Part shown: in pieces, positions 8,847-16,810 of the stretch | Layout: each line of letters opens with the position of its first letter | Position numbering within the stretch: the stretch's first letter is position 1 | Origin: Lentimicrobiaceae bacterium | GTDB lineage: Bacteria > Bacteroidota > Bacteroidia > Bacteroidales > JALOCA01 | Length of the DNA: 64,000 nucleotides | NCBI GenBank assembly: GCA_023227965.1 | Contig: JALOCA010000010.1 | Location: forward strand, 1-64,000 | Reading direction: 5' to 3' | Notes under the pieces: generated by a model | Database searches by the model: none | The model's input: the letters and a program-made list of their open reading frames with translations, nothing else | What the model was told of the DNA's origin: nothing | Position numbers and translations under genes: made by a program

Positions 8847-9548
8847 TTATCCTGTTTTGCTTATCTGTAAAAGTTTTTCAAAGTCGAGAATTTCGATATT
8901 TTTGCCTTCAACCAACAGGATCCCCTCATTTTTAAATTTGGAAAGGGTGGTAATCACATTTTCCTGCGAAACGCCGGCAAATTCTGATAATTCTTTTCGC
9001 GTAAGCGAAAGGGTAAATTTATTCGACTTGTAAATATTTTTCGAAAGGTAAATAAAAATATCGGCTATCCTGCCGTTCACATGCTTATGGGCAAGGCTGA
9101 TAAAGTTGAAAATAGCATCACGGAACATATCCGTAGCTACAGAAAAAAGTTTGAGTGCATACTGACTATTCATTAATATAGTATGTTTCACGGCATCCAT
9201 CTCGATGAGGCAGGCATGGCATTCATCAAGGGCGTAAATGGAAAAAACATTAGTCCCATCGTAAAACATGTTGGCACCACCGATAAGATTCGGAGCACTG
9301 TTGATAGCCAAAATAAGAGTGCGGTCATTTTCATCCAGGTAAGTATGTTTTACGATACCTTTAGATAAATATGCAATGTGGGTGGATCGTGCACCTTGTT
9401 TTACAATGGTTTCCCCCTTCTGAAACTTCAGCTTGGTAGCATTTTGCCTCAATAACTGGAATTCTGTGGGGCTTAAAGATTCGCAGCATACCATCTTGAA
9501 AAAGCAACTTTCACATTGAATCAAATCATCACCGGCAGTACTGCTCAT
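8847..9548 (-). CDS. FNR-type transcription regulator with complete [4Fe-4S] cysteine set
   Basis: This 233-residue Crp/Fnr-family protein has an N-terminal cyclic-nucleotide-binding-like fold and a C-terminal winged helix. The N-terminus carries C12-x2-C15-x5-C21, the same spacing as C20, C23 and C29 of E. coli FNR, and C113 in ALDECHAC falls where FNR has C122 (ALETSMVC). All four ligands of an oxygen-labile [4Fe-4S] cluster therefore appear present. The recognition helix (GVSQENVITTLSKF) keeps the glutamate but has I and T where FNR has S212 and R213, so its DNA target may differ from TTGAT-N4-ATCAA. It is divergent from the ABC ATPase/GTPase/NifS/Fe-S operon, sharing a 193-base control region, which makes that operon a natural target. 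Cluster binding is inferred from alignment by eye. Confidence 0.88.
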   Translation of the reverse strand: MSSTAGDDLIQCESCFFKMVCCESLSPTEFQLLRQNATKLKFQKGETIVKQGARSTHIAYLSKGIVKHTYLDENDRTLILAINSAPNLIGGANMFYDGTNVFSIYALDECHACLIEMDAVKHTILMNSQYALKLFSVATDMFRDAIFNFISLAHKHVNGRIADIFIYLSKNIYKSNKFTLSLTRKELSEFAGVSQENVITTLSKFKNEGILLVEGKNIEILDFEKLLQISKTG

Positions 9549-9609
9549 AGAGAAATATTAAATTTTCAATAAAAATACCTTCAAAAAGAAAGATTAAATA
9601 ATACAATGT

Positions 9610-9669
9610 CCAAGAATTTTTTCTGAAAACATACCCGTGTTTTCCCGGCGAATGGCTTCAGTTTCTTGG
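9610..9669. promoter_or_regulatory. Nested inverted repeat in the divergent control region
   Basis: Between the FNR-like gene and the metal-cofactor operon, outer arms CCAAGAA (9610-9616) and TTCTTGG (9663-9669) enclose inner arms GAAAAC (9625-9630) and GTTTTC (9639-9644). The inner palindrome has the size of a dimer-binding site with an 8-base gap. It may be an operator for the adjacent regulator or a leader hairpin; no canonical FNR box was seen. Confidence 0.4.
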
Positions 9670-9741
9670 GACTTTTGTAAGCTTCTTGGTTTGCAAATGT
9701 AATTAAAAAAATAAAAGTATAAACAAGCAAATATAAATAAT

Positions 9742-10548
9742 GTGGAAATAAAAAGAATCACTATCATAGGAGGATGTGGCAAAAATGGCCAGAAGGAACA
9801 GGTAGAAAAGGTGGAACTGAACATGGGCGATATTATAAGCATAGTAGGCCCTACCGGTTGCGGTAAAACAACACTTATCAACGACATTGAACTATTTGCC
9901 AATAAAAACACTCCATCGGGAAGAAAAATATTGCTTAACGATGAGCCCGTTCCCGACGATTTCAGCTTCGATCCTGCCAAACATCCCATTGCATTGATTT
10001 CGCAACATACCAACTTCCTTTCAGACCTGCCGGTAGGGGAGTTTTTGCAGATTCATGCAAGAGTGAGAGGTGCCGACGATGTAGAAAATCTGGTAAACGA
10101 AACGCTTGAATTTGCCAACAAGCTTACCGGTGAAGCCGTCATCCGCGAAACGGCAATGACCGAACTTTCGGGCGGACAAACCCGTTCGCTACTGATTGCC
10201 GATGCCGTTATCATTGGCAATTCACCAATCATCCTGCTGGATGAAATAGAAAATGCAGGCATCCATCGCGGCAAAGCCCTCGAACTCTTGAAAAACTACA
10301 AGAAAATCTTCGTTTTCGTTACCCACGATTCCAACATTGCCTTGCTTTCGGATTTCCGTATTGTGATGAAAAACGGAGCCATGCAAAAAATCATCGTTAC
10401 CGGGGAAGAAGAACGCCTGACTTCGCATAAGCTGAAGAAAATGGATGAAGCCATCCTTGAATTCCGGAAAGTTATCCGTTCGGGAAACGAGATTACCGAA
10501 AAAATATTCAGCGAAACCATGGAAGAATTTATGAATTACAAAAACTGA
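9742..10548 (+). CDS. Soluble ABC-type ATPase, first gene of the metal-cofactor operon
   Basis: The 268-residue product is a stand-alone ABC ATPase with no membrane partner gene nearby. It has Walker A GPTGCGKTT (about residues 32-40), a Q-loop (ISQHTNF), the signature LSGGQTRSL, Walker B with catalytic acid (PIILLDEIE) and an H-loop histidine (VTHDSN). The roughly 60-residue C-terminal tail is charged and helical. Translation must start at the GTG at 9742, because the frame is closed by a stop 30 bases upstream and no ATG lies between. The next gene, a GTPase, follows after 8 bases. Absence of a permease, and a cysteine desulfurase in the same operon, recall the SufC-SufS relationship, so a role in cluster assembly is more likely than transport. 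That role is inference. Confidence 0.8.
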   Translation: MEIKRITIIGGCGKNGQKEQVEKVELNMGDIISIVGPTGCGKTTLINDIELFANKNTPSGRKILLNDEPVPDDFSFDPAKHPIALISQHTNFLSDLPVGEFLQIHARVRGADDVENLVNETLEFANKLTGEAVIRETAMTELSGGQTRSLLIADAVIIGNSPIILLDEIENAGIHRGKALELLKNYKKIFVFVTHDSNIALLSDFRIVMKNGAMQKIIVTGEEERLTSHKLKKMDEAILEFRKVIRSGNEITEKIFSETMEEFMNYKN

Positions 10549-10556
10549 AAAACAAC

Positions 10557-11258
10557 ATGAAATTAATCGTATTAGCCGGTCCTCCTACCTGCGGAAAGAC
10601 CACCGTGATAAAACAAGTGATAAAACGGATGATAAGCCGTAACCTGAAACCCGCTTATGTAAAAATTGATGTTTTGTATGCCGACGAGGACGAAATGCTG
10701 AAGAATGAGTTTGGTATTCCAACCCGTAAAATTTATTCCGGCGAACTCTGTCCCGACCATTGCAACGTAGTGGTGCTCGATGAAGCCGTGGAATGGGCAG
10801 AAAAGCAAGGTGCCGAATATCTCTTTGTGGAAACCGCCGGATTATGCCTGCGTTGTTCTCCTTATGTGGAAAATTCTCTTGGCATCGTGGTGATTGAAGC
10901 CACCAGCGGAATGAATCTTCCAAGAAAAGTAGGTCCTATGCTTACCCTTGCCGACATTTGCGTGATAACCAAAATTGATCTGGTGTCGCAGGCAGAAAGG
11001 GAAGTATTCCGTTACCGCGTACTCGAATCGGCAAAAGAAGTAACCATAGTAGAAAGCAATGCTTTATATGGCATTGGCATTGATCCTATCGTAAGAAAAA
11101 TTGTAAACATTGCCGATGTTGAGTTCCCGATGTTTCTGCGTGGCAACCCGCCGGTAGGAACCTGTACCATTTGCGTAGGCAAAAAAGAAATTGGCGCTGC
11201 CAACCACTTTGGTGTGTTGCGTACTCTGGAACAAGATCTGTTTTATGTAGGTGAATAA
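10557..11258 (+). CDS. P-loop GTPase of the CobW/HypB (G3E-like) type
   Basis: The 233-residue protein opens with Walker A at once (LAGPPTCGKTTV), has a Walker B-like FVETAGLC at about residue 90, and the guanine-specificity element ITKIDLV at about residue 140, which corresponds to NKxD. G3E GTPases of this kind (HypB, UreG, CobW) insert metals into enzymes or deliver metallocofactors. Cysteine pairs are spread through it: LCPDHC, LCLRC, and near the C-terminus GTCTICVGKKEIG, reminiscent of metal-binding sites. It is second in the operon, 8 bases after the ABC ATPase and 3 bases before the cysteine desulfurase. The GTPase class is well supported; the metal or target enzyme cannot be told from sequence. 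Confidence 0.8.
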   Translation: MKLIVLAGPPTCGKTTVIKQVIKRMISRNLKPAYVKIDVLYADEDEMLKNEFGIPTRKIYSGELCPDHCNVVVLDEAVEWAEKQGAEYLFVETAGLCLRCSPYVENSLGIVVIEATSGMNLPRKVGPMLTLADICVITKIDLVSQAEREVFRYRVLESAKEVTIVESNALYGIGIDPIVRKIVNIADVEFPMFLRGNPPVGTCTICVGKKEIGAANHFGVLRTLEQDLFYVGE

Positions 11259-11261
11259 ATC

Positions 11262-12425
11262 ATGAAAAAAAGAATCTATCTGGACTATGCCGCCACTACT
11301 CCCACCGACCAAAGGGTAGTGGAAGCCATGCTCCCCTATTTTACCCAGGAATATGGCAATGCTTCCAGTCTGCATGCCTTGGGTGCAAATGCCAAAACTA
11401 CTCTGGGAAATTGCCGTCGCACCATTGCCGGTTTTGTTGGTGCCGAACCGGAAGAAATCATTTTTACTTCGGGCGGAACCGAAGCCAACAATTTTGCCCT
11501 GAAAGGCATTGCTTTTGCCAACCGTTACCGTGGAAACCACATCATTGTTTCTGCCATCGAGCATGATTGTGTGTTGAATACAGCAAAATGGCTCGAAGAT
11601 ACAGGTTTTGTGGTAAGCTACCTGCCTGTGGAAAGCGACGGATTGGTGAATCCGGAGATGTTGCAACGCATGATCAATCCCCGCACCATCCTCGTGTCGG
11701 TGATGCACGCCAATAACGAGATAGGAACCATTCAGCCGCTGGAAGCCATCGGGAAAATTTGTTACCAACGCCATGTGTATTTTCATTCCGATGCCTGCCA
11801 GTCGTTTGGTAAAATTCCTTTGAATGTAAACGCACTACACATTGATTTGCTTACGCTGAATTCCCACAAAATTTATGGCCCGAAAGGCGTGGGTGCATTA
11901 TATGTGAGAAAAGGAACCGTAGTTACTCCTTTGTTGCATGGAGGCGGGCAGGAATACGGACTGCGTTCCACCACCGAGAACCTGCCCGGCATTGTAGGCT
12001 TTGCCAAAGCCGCTGAATTATGTTTTGCAGAAATGGAAGAAGAACGCAAACGGCAGCTTCGTCTCCGTGATAAAATTATTTATGCCCTGCAGGAATTTCA
12101 GGAAGATGCTTACCTGAACGGAGACCCGATGCAACGGCTTCCCGGTAACATCAATTTCAGTTTCCATGGGCTGGAAGGCGAAACCATACGACTGATGCTG
12201 CTCCTGGACGAAGAAGGAATTGCCGTTTCCACAGGTTCTGCCTGTTCCAATAACGACAAAAGTTACAATGCCTCCCATGTGTTGCAAGCCATCGGACGCG
12301 ATCCTTTTGAAGCCCGCGGCGCTATCCGTTTAAGCATCGGACGTTTTACCACCGAAGAAGATGTGGACTTTTTTCTTGAAACAATGAAAAATGCTTTATT
12401 CCGGTTGCATCCCATTTTTAGCTGA
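11262..12425 (+). CDS. Cysteine desulfurase (NifS/IscS family)
   Basis: PLP-dependent cysteine desulfurases take sulfur from cysteine for Fe-S clusters, thiolated tRNA or thio-cofactors. The 387-residue product starts MKKRIYLDYAATTPTD, has the EIIFTSGGTEANNFALKG PLP-phosphate region, the HAN and SHKIYGPKGVGALYVRKG segments with the PLP lysine, and the catalytic-cysteine loop STGSACSNN at about residue 328. The loop class is that of NifS/IscS (group I), not SufS. It lies 3 bases after the GTPase gene, so translation is likely coupled. Placement beside a soluble ABC ATPase, a GTPase and a cysteine-rich protein suggests a dedicated sulfur donor for one cluster or cofactor and not general housekeeping; this last point is inference. 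Confidence 0.95.
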   Translation: MKKRIYLDYAATTPTDQRVVEAMLPYFTQEYGNASSLHALGANAKTTLGNCRRTIAGFVGAEPEEIIFTSGGTEANNFALKGIAFANRYRGNHIIVSAIEHDCVLNTAKWLEDTGFVVSYLPVESDGLVNPEMLQRMINPRTILVSVMHANNEIGTIQPLEAIGKICYQRHVYFHSDACQSFGKIPLNVNALHIDLLTLNSHKIYGPKGVGALYVRKGTVVTPLLHGGGQEYGLRSTTENLPGIVGFAKAAELCFAEMEEERKRQLRLRDKIIYALQEFQEDAYLNGDPMQRLPGNINFSFHGLEGETIRLMLLLDEEGIAVSTGSACSNNDKSYNASHVLQAIGRDPFEARGAIRLSIGRFTTEEDVDFFLETMKNALFRLHPIFS

Positions 12426-12434
12426 TGAAAAATC

Positions 12435-12644
12435 ATGCAAACAAACAATCCTTTTACAAAATATCCGAAAGATGTAGGCATGACTTACCGGCAGCATATG
12501 TGTTTTGCGCTGATGCTTGCACGTGTTACTTTCGTTTGTGCCGTAGCCTCGGTAGTCCATGCCTTTTTCCCTTTCTTTTTTACACACAGTACCAGCAAAA
12601 GGATTTTTAAACTTTACGATTTGCTTAAAAACAGAATAAAATAA
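12435..12644 (+). CDS. DUF6356 family small protein
   Basis: A 69-residue product (MQTNNPFTKYPKDVGMTYRQ start) with the pattern NPF-x-KxPxxVGMTYxxH followed by a hydrophobic helix and VHAFFPFFF. I recognise this pattern as the DUF6356 family, small proteins with an aromatic-rich membrane-like segment and no known function. It begins 9 bases after the desulfurase gene and precedes the Fe-S protein by 32 bases, so it is co-transcribed with them. Its presence in this operon may be a clue to function. The coding call is good because of the family match; the role is unknown. Confidence 0.75.
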   Translation: MQTNNPFTKYPKDVGMTYRQHMCFALMLARVTFVCAVASVVHAFFPFFFTHSTSKRIFKLYDLLKNRIK

Positions 12645-12676
12645 CCAAAATTTTCAATTTTAAAAATTACAAAATC

Positions 12677-13360
12677 ATGACATTTAAAGAAAACCAAACG
12701 ATCATCAATACCCAACTGCCGGGGCTGGATTGTGGCGCCTGCGGCTATAAATCCTGCGAAGAATTTTCCAATTTATTAAAAGTACAGCCCGACGAAATAA
12801 AAAAGTGCATTCATATCCAAGCCAAAAATGGTTTTGGAATGAAGAATTCGCATTGTGCTGTCAACTTTCAGCCAGGTTTGGGCGAAAAAATGGGTTGGAA
12901 AGATAACCTGAAACGTGATTTTGATTTCATCCTCGATTGTTTCGATGGCGAACCCGGTCCACGCGAAACCATTTTGCCTTACAACCCGCAGTTGATAAAA
13001 GAACTTGGCGTAAAAAAAGGCGATGTAATGATAGGCCGTCCCATGGGGATGTCGTGCGGATGCCCCATTACCCATTGCGGCATTGTTACTTCTGCCGATG
13101 CACGCAACGGCATCATCAACTGGTGCGTTACCGGACCGCTGAAACCGCGTACCGAAGGATTTATTGACATAGGCTATTACGTTGCCGAAGGATATGAAGG
13201 ACTGATTCGCGAAGCTAAGGAAGAGATAAAACTTGGTCGTCGTTACTGGTTTTTGCCCCGCCGATGTATGCTGCAATGGCGCCATAGCGGATTGGTAAAT
13301 GCCGTTACACGTATGCCTGATGGCTACAAAGTAAGGATAGAAGGATTATTTATCGGGTAA
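12677..13360 (+). CDS. Cysteine-rich (Fe-S)-binding protein closing the metal-cofactor operon
   Basis: The 227-residue product begins with a C19-x2-C22-x4-C27-x16-C44 motif (GLDCGACGYKSCEEF), the four-cysteine [4Fe-4S] domain found in RnfB and corrinoid/CODH subunits (PF04060 type). The rest does not resemble those proteins but is full of further cysteines: HCAVNF, ILDCFDG, MSCGCPITHCGIV, NWCVTG and RRCMLQW, enough for another metal site. The GMSCGCPITHCG stretch at about residues 118-129 is striking and looks like a second cluster or substrate site. No signal peptide or membrane helix is seen, so it is cytoplasmic. As last gene of the operon it could be the scaffold, carrier or target of the cassette. 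The Fe-S call is strong; the function is unknown. Confidence 0.8.
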   Translation: MTFKENQTIINTQLPGLDCGACGYKSCEEFSNLLKVQPDEIKKCIHIQAKNGFGMKNSHCAVNFQPGLGEKMGWKDNLKRDFDFILDCFDGEPGPRETILPYNPQLIKELGVKKGDVMIGRPMGMSCGCPITHCGIVTSADARNGIINWCVTGPLKPRTEGFIDIGYYVAEGYEGLIREAKEEIKLGRRYWFLPRRCMLQWRHSGLVNAVTRMPDGYKVRIEGLFIG

Positions 13361-13462
13361 AGATAATTTACCAGAACCTTTAATAGCCAGCATTAAATTG
13401 TCGTTGTTATTTTTTTCTTCTTTCAAAACCTTATTTGAGCAAATATGATTTCACAAATAACT

Positions 13463-13650
13463 TTTAAAAAATTACGAATTAAAAATTACGAATTACGGGG
13501 CTAAACCTGCCAGAGTACGATAAAATCGGAACTGGTAGAGTTTAAAACGAGATTCAATTACGAATTTTTTGCGCCTCTTTGCTAAAAACTCAGCGATCCT
13601 TTGCGGTTTAATTATTTTATCAAAATGACAAAAAAAATTACGAATTGTTG
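13463..13650. repeat. Hairpin repeat family, copy A
   Basis: This copy shares its left border (ACGAATTAAAAATTACGAA) and about 150 bases of body with the four-copy array at 19290-19895. The body contains inverted arms around CCGATAAAATCGG-like sequence, GTTTAAAACGAGATTCAATT, a TTTGCGCCTCTTTGC segment and CAGCGATCCTTTGCGGTTTAA. The last element resembles dispersed TTTGCG-type intergenic repeats seen in other Bacteroidota. On the minus strand an open frame of about 37 codons is preserved in every copy. Confidence 0.85.
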
Positions 13651-13729
13651 GAAATCTACCGGCATGAATTTTCCTTCTACCAGTACGATAGTAATTCACT
13701 TAACTAATTCCAAAAAAACTTTCAGATAA

Positions 13730-13757
13730 TTTGTTTTTTTAAATATTACTATATTTG
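13730..13757 (+). promoter_or_regulatory. Promoter-like TTTG / TATATTTG pair
   Basis: TTTG at 13730-13733 and TATATTTG at 13750-13757 are 16 bases apart, a little short of the usual 19. No gene follows for about 290 bases, so it would start a long leader for the restriction-modification genes, a small RNA, or nothing. Confidence 0.35.
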
Positions 13758-14026
13758 TGGACAAAAAAACAACAGATTAGAACGAAATAATTTGGAAAAA
13801 GAGGATATAATTGAATTGACATTCATTGTGAAAAGGCAAAACAGACCACAGATTGACCAAGTAATTTTTGGTACATAAAGAAACAATGAAAATCCACTTC
13901 GCATTTAGATGCATTTTTTAAACCAATGCTATTATTAACACTTCGCATACAGAAGAGCATTCATTTACAGTCCCACTCTGTTTAAAACTACTGAAAAATA
14001 ATTCAAGATCAGCCATAAAATAATAC

Positions 14027-14034
14027 TAACTTTG
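14027..14034 (+). promoter_or_regulatory. -7 element TAACTTTG deciding the start of the restriction gene
   Basis: TAACTTTG fits TAnnTTTG. Transcription would begin near 14041, downstream of the TTG at 14032, so the protein most likely starts at the ATG at 14047, with an almost leaderless message. No clear -33 TTG was found. Confidence 0.45.
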
Positions 14035-14046
14035 AAAACAAAAATC

Positions 14047-14982
14047 ATGCATCCATTTGAAAGAATATTATCAGTTTCAACAGTTGATATCGAATTAGAA
14101 TTAAGAGGAATTACTGAAATCAGTTGGGCTGATTTTCTTCTAAATCCGAGAAAATTAAGAGGCAGCGATTTTTTGATGCGATGGTCTCAAGGTGTTTGGA
14201 GTGAAAACCGTTTGGTTGAGGCAATAAACAAGACAAACCAATTTTATGCGATAGCTTATGGTCCGAGTGGAACAGCTCCAGACAATGATGTCAGAGCATT
14301 TGAACTTTACTTTGAAAGATTAGAAGCAGCAGGTTTGGGAAATATTAAACGTCCTGACTTATTAATTTTCAAAATCTCTGACAAAACTTTCGTTGATAAA
14401 TTTCTTAATGATATAGGCGGTGAAGGAGAATTGCCTTTTATTTCTGAAGACAAACTACAAGGCTTAATTTCAAAAGCAATCATCGCAGTTGAATGTGAAA
14501 ATTCACTTTGGGTTGCAGAAAAAATGCCAGATTATAAAACCCCATTAAAAGCTCAAAAACGACTTGGTGGAAAACATGGGCTATCAAAAACTGCTGTTCT
14601 TCCTACTGTTATTATTAAAGAAGAAGACCGGGTGCCTTTAAGTAAATGGCAAGAAGAAAACGAAGTCCCGATTCACGTTTGGCACGTTTTCTTTGATAGA
14701 GCTTATGGACTTTCTTTTGATGAAGCACAAAGACTGGTTAACGAAGGATTAATACTTCCTACCGAACAAGTTTTTCAAGCTCCCGGTGGCGCCACAACTA
14801 AAAAAGCGATATACAAATACTACTATCATTATGCCTATCCACTAGGAATTGCATCTGAAAGACCTAAACTGATTCCTGCTTTCATTGAAGATAAAAATGG
14901 GCATATCTTGCCTTACGTTAAGTTTGAGGGAGGGTCGTTGGAGATAGATAATGAAACAATCAATGTTTTAAACAAAATTTAA
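14047..14982 (+). CDS. Probable type II restriction endonuclease, AccI-like
   Basis: The product is 311 residues from the ATG at 14047; a TTG at 14032 would add five. It directly precedes and overlaps by one base a DNA adenine methyltransferase, the classic arrangement of a type II restriction-modification pair. I recognise AccI-family (GTMKAC-cutting) features in the FYAIAYGPSGTAPDNDVRAF segment and in KRPDLLIF followed further on by IIAVECENSLWVAEKMPDYK. That last part would supply the acidic residues and lysine of a PD-(D/E)xK-like site (D in RPDLL, E in AVECE). Restriction function rests mainly on the methyltransferase partner; the AccI assignment is from memory of the family and less certain. 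Confidence 0.7.
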   Translation: MHPFERILSVSTVDIELELRGITEISWADFLLNPRKLRGSDFLMRWSQGVWSENRLVEAINKTNQFYAIAYGPSGTAPDNDVRAFELYFERLEAAGLGNIKRPDLLIFKISDKTFVDKFLNDIGGEGELPFISEDKLQGLISKAIIAVECENSLWVAEKMPDYKTPLKAQKRLGGKHGLSKTAVLPTVIIKEEDRVPLSKWQEENEVPIHVWHVFFDRAYGLSFDEAQRLVNEGLILPTEQVFQAPGGATTKKAIYKYYYHYAYPLGIASERPKLIPAFIEDKNGHILPYVKFEGGSLEIDNETINVLNKI

Positions 14983-16526
14983 TGGGCAAAACAAAATTAC
15001 ATCAAAAATTACCAACTGATTGGAACAAAAGAGAAGTTCTTCGTAACAAAGGACAATTCTGGACACCAGGCTGGGTTGCCGAAGCAATGGTTTCTTTTGT
15101 TTCTGAAAAAACCGATTTGGTTTTCGACCCTGCAACCGGCAGAGGAGCTTTTCTTGAAGCCCTTATTAAACTCAATAAAAAAGAAATTACATTTTTTGGC
15201 ACCGATATTGACCATGAAGTTTTAAATGATGAAATTTATAACAATAAAAACTGTTTAGTAGAAAAAAGAGATTTTATTAAAAATCCTCCACAAAGAAAAT
15301 TTAAGGCTATTGTTGCAAACCCACCTTACATTAGACATCATCGAATTGATGAAAAAACAAAAACTACATTAAAAAAACTTTCGGCCTCAATAACGGGTTT
15401 TACAATAGATGGACGTGCGGGCTATCATATTTATTTTTTTATTCAAGCCTTGAATCATTTGGAAGAAGATGGAAGATTGGCTTTTATAATGCCCGCCGAC
15501 ACTTGTGAAGGAACTTTTGCTTCAAAATTATGGAAATGGATTTCTGAAAATTATTGTTTAGAAGCAGTAATAACATTTGAACAAAAGGCTACTCCCTTTC
15601 CAAATGTAGATACAAATGCAATTGTTTTTTTAATTAAAAATTCAAAACCTAATGAAAACATATTTTGGGTAAAATCAAATCTGGCATATTCGACAGATTT
15701 ATTGGAATTTGTTTCTTCAAAATTCACAAAACTTACTTTCGATAGTCTCGAAATCACAAACCGAAAATTAAAAGAAGCAATTGATACCGGGCTAACTCGA
15801 CCCGAACAAAATCATAATGGTTTTAAATATCACTTACATGATTTTGCCAATGTTATGAGAGGCATCGCAACCGGTTCAAATGAATTTTTCTTTTTAACAG
15901 CAAAACAAGTTATCGAACTCGGAATACCTGATGAATTTATTAAGAGAGCAGTTGGAAGAACAAAAGATGCTACTTCAAATATTTTGACCGAAAATGATCT
16001 TAATATTTTAGAAGAAAAACAGCGACCAACTTTCCTTTTTTCTATTAATAATATCCATAATAATTTTCCAAAATCGGTTTTAAACTATTTGAAAGTTGGA
16101 GAAGAAATGGGGCTTCCAAACTTATCATTGATTAAGCAACGAAAGCCCTGGTATAAAATGGAAAAAAGAGAAATTTCCCCTCTGCTTTTTGCCTATCTCG
16201 GAAGACGAAATACTCGTTTCATATTGAATGAAGCTGGTGTAATTCCTTTAACTTGTTTTCTTTGTGTGTATCCAATTTATACTGACAAAAAATATATAAG
16301 AAATCTTTGGGAAGCACTAAATCATCCCGACACTTTAGAAAATCTGAAACTGGTTGGCAAAAGTTATGGCTCAGGTGCATTAAAAGTTGAACCTGGCAAG
16401 CTAAATAAATTACCAATACCTGAGCACATTGTTGAACAATTTGAATTGAAACGACCCTACAAAAAAACAGATGCTCAGCTCGATTTATTCAGAGAAAAAG
16501 AAGAAAAATACAAGATTATTTCATGA
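14982..16526 (+). CDS. N6-adenine DNA methyltransferase of the type II system
   Basis: This 514-residue enzyme protects host DNA from the upstream endonuclease by methylating adenine in the shared target. Motif X-like GQFWTPGWVAEAMV (about residues 25-38) is followed by the AdoMet-binding motif FDPATGRGAF (48-57), an acidic FFGTDID loop and the catalytic NPPY at residues 113-116 (VANPPYIRHHRI). A large C-terminal part, roughly residues 260-500, is the target-recognition region. The start codon overlaps the stop of the endonuclease gene (TAATG), so the two are translated together. Order N-terminal catalytic, C-terminal recognition fits gamma-type N6A enzymes. AT content is higher than in the neighbouring core genes, in line with acquisition by transfer. 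Confidence 0.9.
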   Translation: MGKTKLHQKLPTDWNKREVLRNKGQFWTPGWVAEAMVSFVSEKTDLVFDPATGRGAFLEALIKLNKKEITFFGTDIDHEVLNDEIYNNKNCLVEKRDFIKNPPQRKFKAIVANPPYIRHHRIDEKTKTTLKKLSASITGFTIDGRAGYHIYFFIQALNHLEEDGRLAFIMPADTCEGTFASKLWKWISENYCLEAVITFEQKATPFPNVDTNAIVFLIKNSKPNENIFWVKSNLAYSTDLLEFVSSKFTKLTFDSLEITNRKLKEAIDTGLTRPEQNHNGFKYHLHDFANVMRGIATGSNEFFFLTAKQVIELGIPDEFIKRAVGRTKDATSNILTENDLNILEEKQRPTFLFSINNIHNNFPKSVLNYLKVGEEMGLPNLSLIKQRKPWYKMEKREISPLLFAYLGRRNTRFILNEAGVIPLTCFLCVYPIYTDKKYIRNLWEALNHPDTLENLKLVGKSYGSGALKVEPGKLNKLPIPEHIVEQFELKRPYKKTDAQLDLFREKEEKYKIIS

Positions 16527-16810
16527 ATAGTTTCTCTTAACATAAACTCACCCATCTTCATCAAGCACAATGGCTGACCACACAAAAACAAATCCCAATG
16601 GCTATCGGAATGCAAAAGTGCCGGATTCGAGCCGATGCATTAAGGTAAATTACTACATTTGGTGTGTTAAATGAACAAATAATCCTGGATTTTGAAAATG
16701 TTCTTCAAATTTTAAAAAATTAGAGAATATTTTGAATAAATCAGCCGGATGAAACTACCTGTGTTTTGAAGAATTAAAAAAACGTATTGAATCTTATAAA
16801 AAACTGAAAA
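16527..16810. other. Gene-poor gap, possibly gene remnant
   Basis: About 280 bases lie between the methyltransferase and the HNH gene. A 34-codon frame from the ATG at 16570 (MADHTKTNPNGYRNAK start) and a +1 frame through the same bases (HLHQAQWLTTQKQIP) both look somewhat protein-like, as in a decayed or recombined gene end, but neither is long enough to name. Confidence 0.4.

Larger units (their letters stand above)
13361..14026. other. Long intergenic stretch with repeat copy and possible promoter
   Basis: This stretch of about 670 bases holds one copy of the hairpin repeat (13485-13650), a promoter-like TTTG (13730-13733) plus TATATTTG (13750-13757), and then AT-rich sequence without a credible gene. 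A 28-codon frame from a TTG near 13793 is too short and unsupported to call. Confidence 0.6.

Noticed and set aside
9594..10013. 139-residue minus-strand frame over the ABC ATPase start
   Set aside because: It reads antisense to Walker A and crosses the divergent control region; a shadow.
11064..11786. 240-residue minus-strand frame across GTPase and nifS genes
   Set aside because: A shadow of two well-identified plus-strand genes; no motif of its own.
13493..13699. 68-residue minus-strand frame in hairpin repeat copy A
   Set aside because: It lies entirely in the repeat, shares its core with the other copies and has a copy-specific N-terminus from unrelated DNA. I treat it as part of the repeat and not as a gene, while noting frame retention as a finding.
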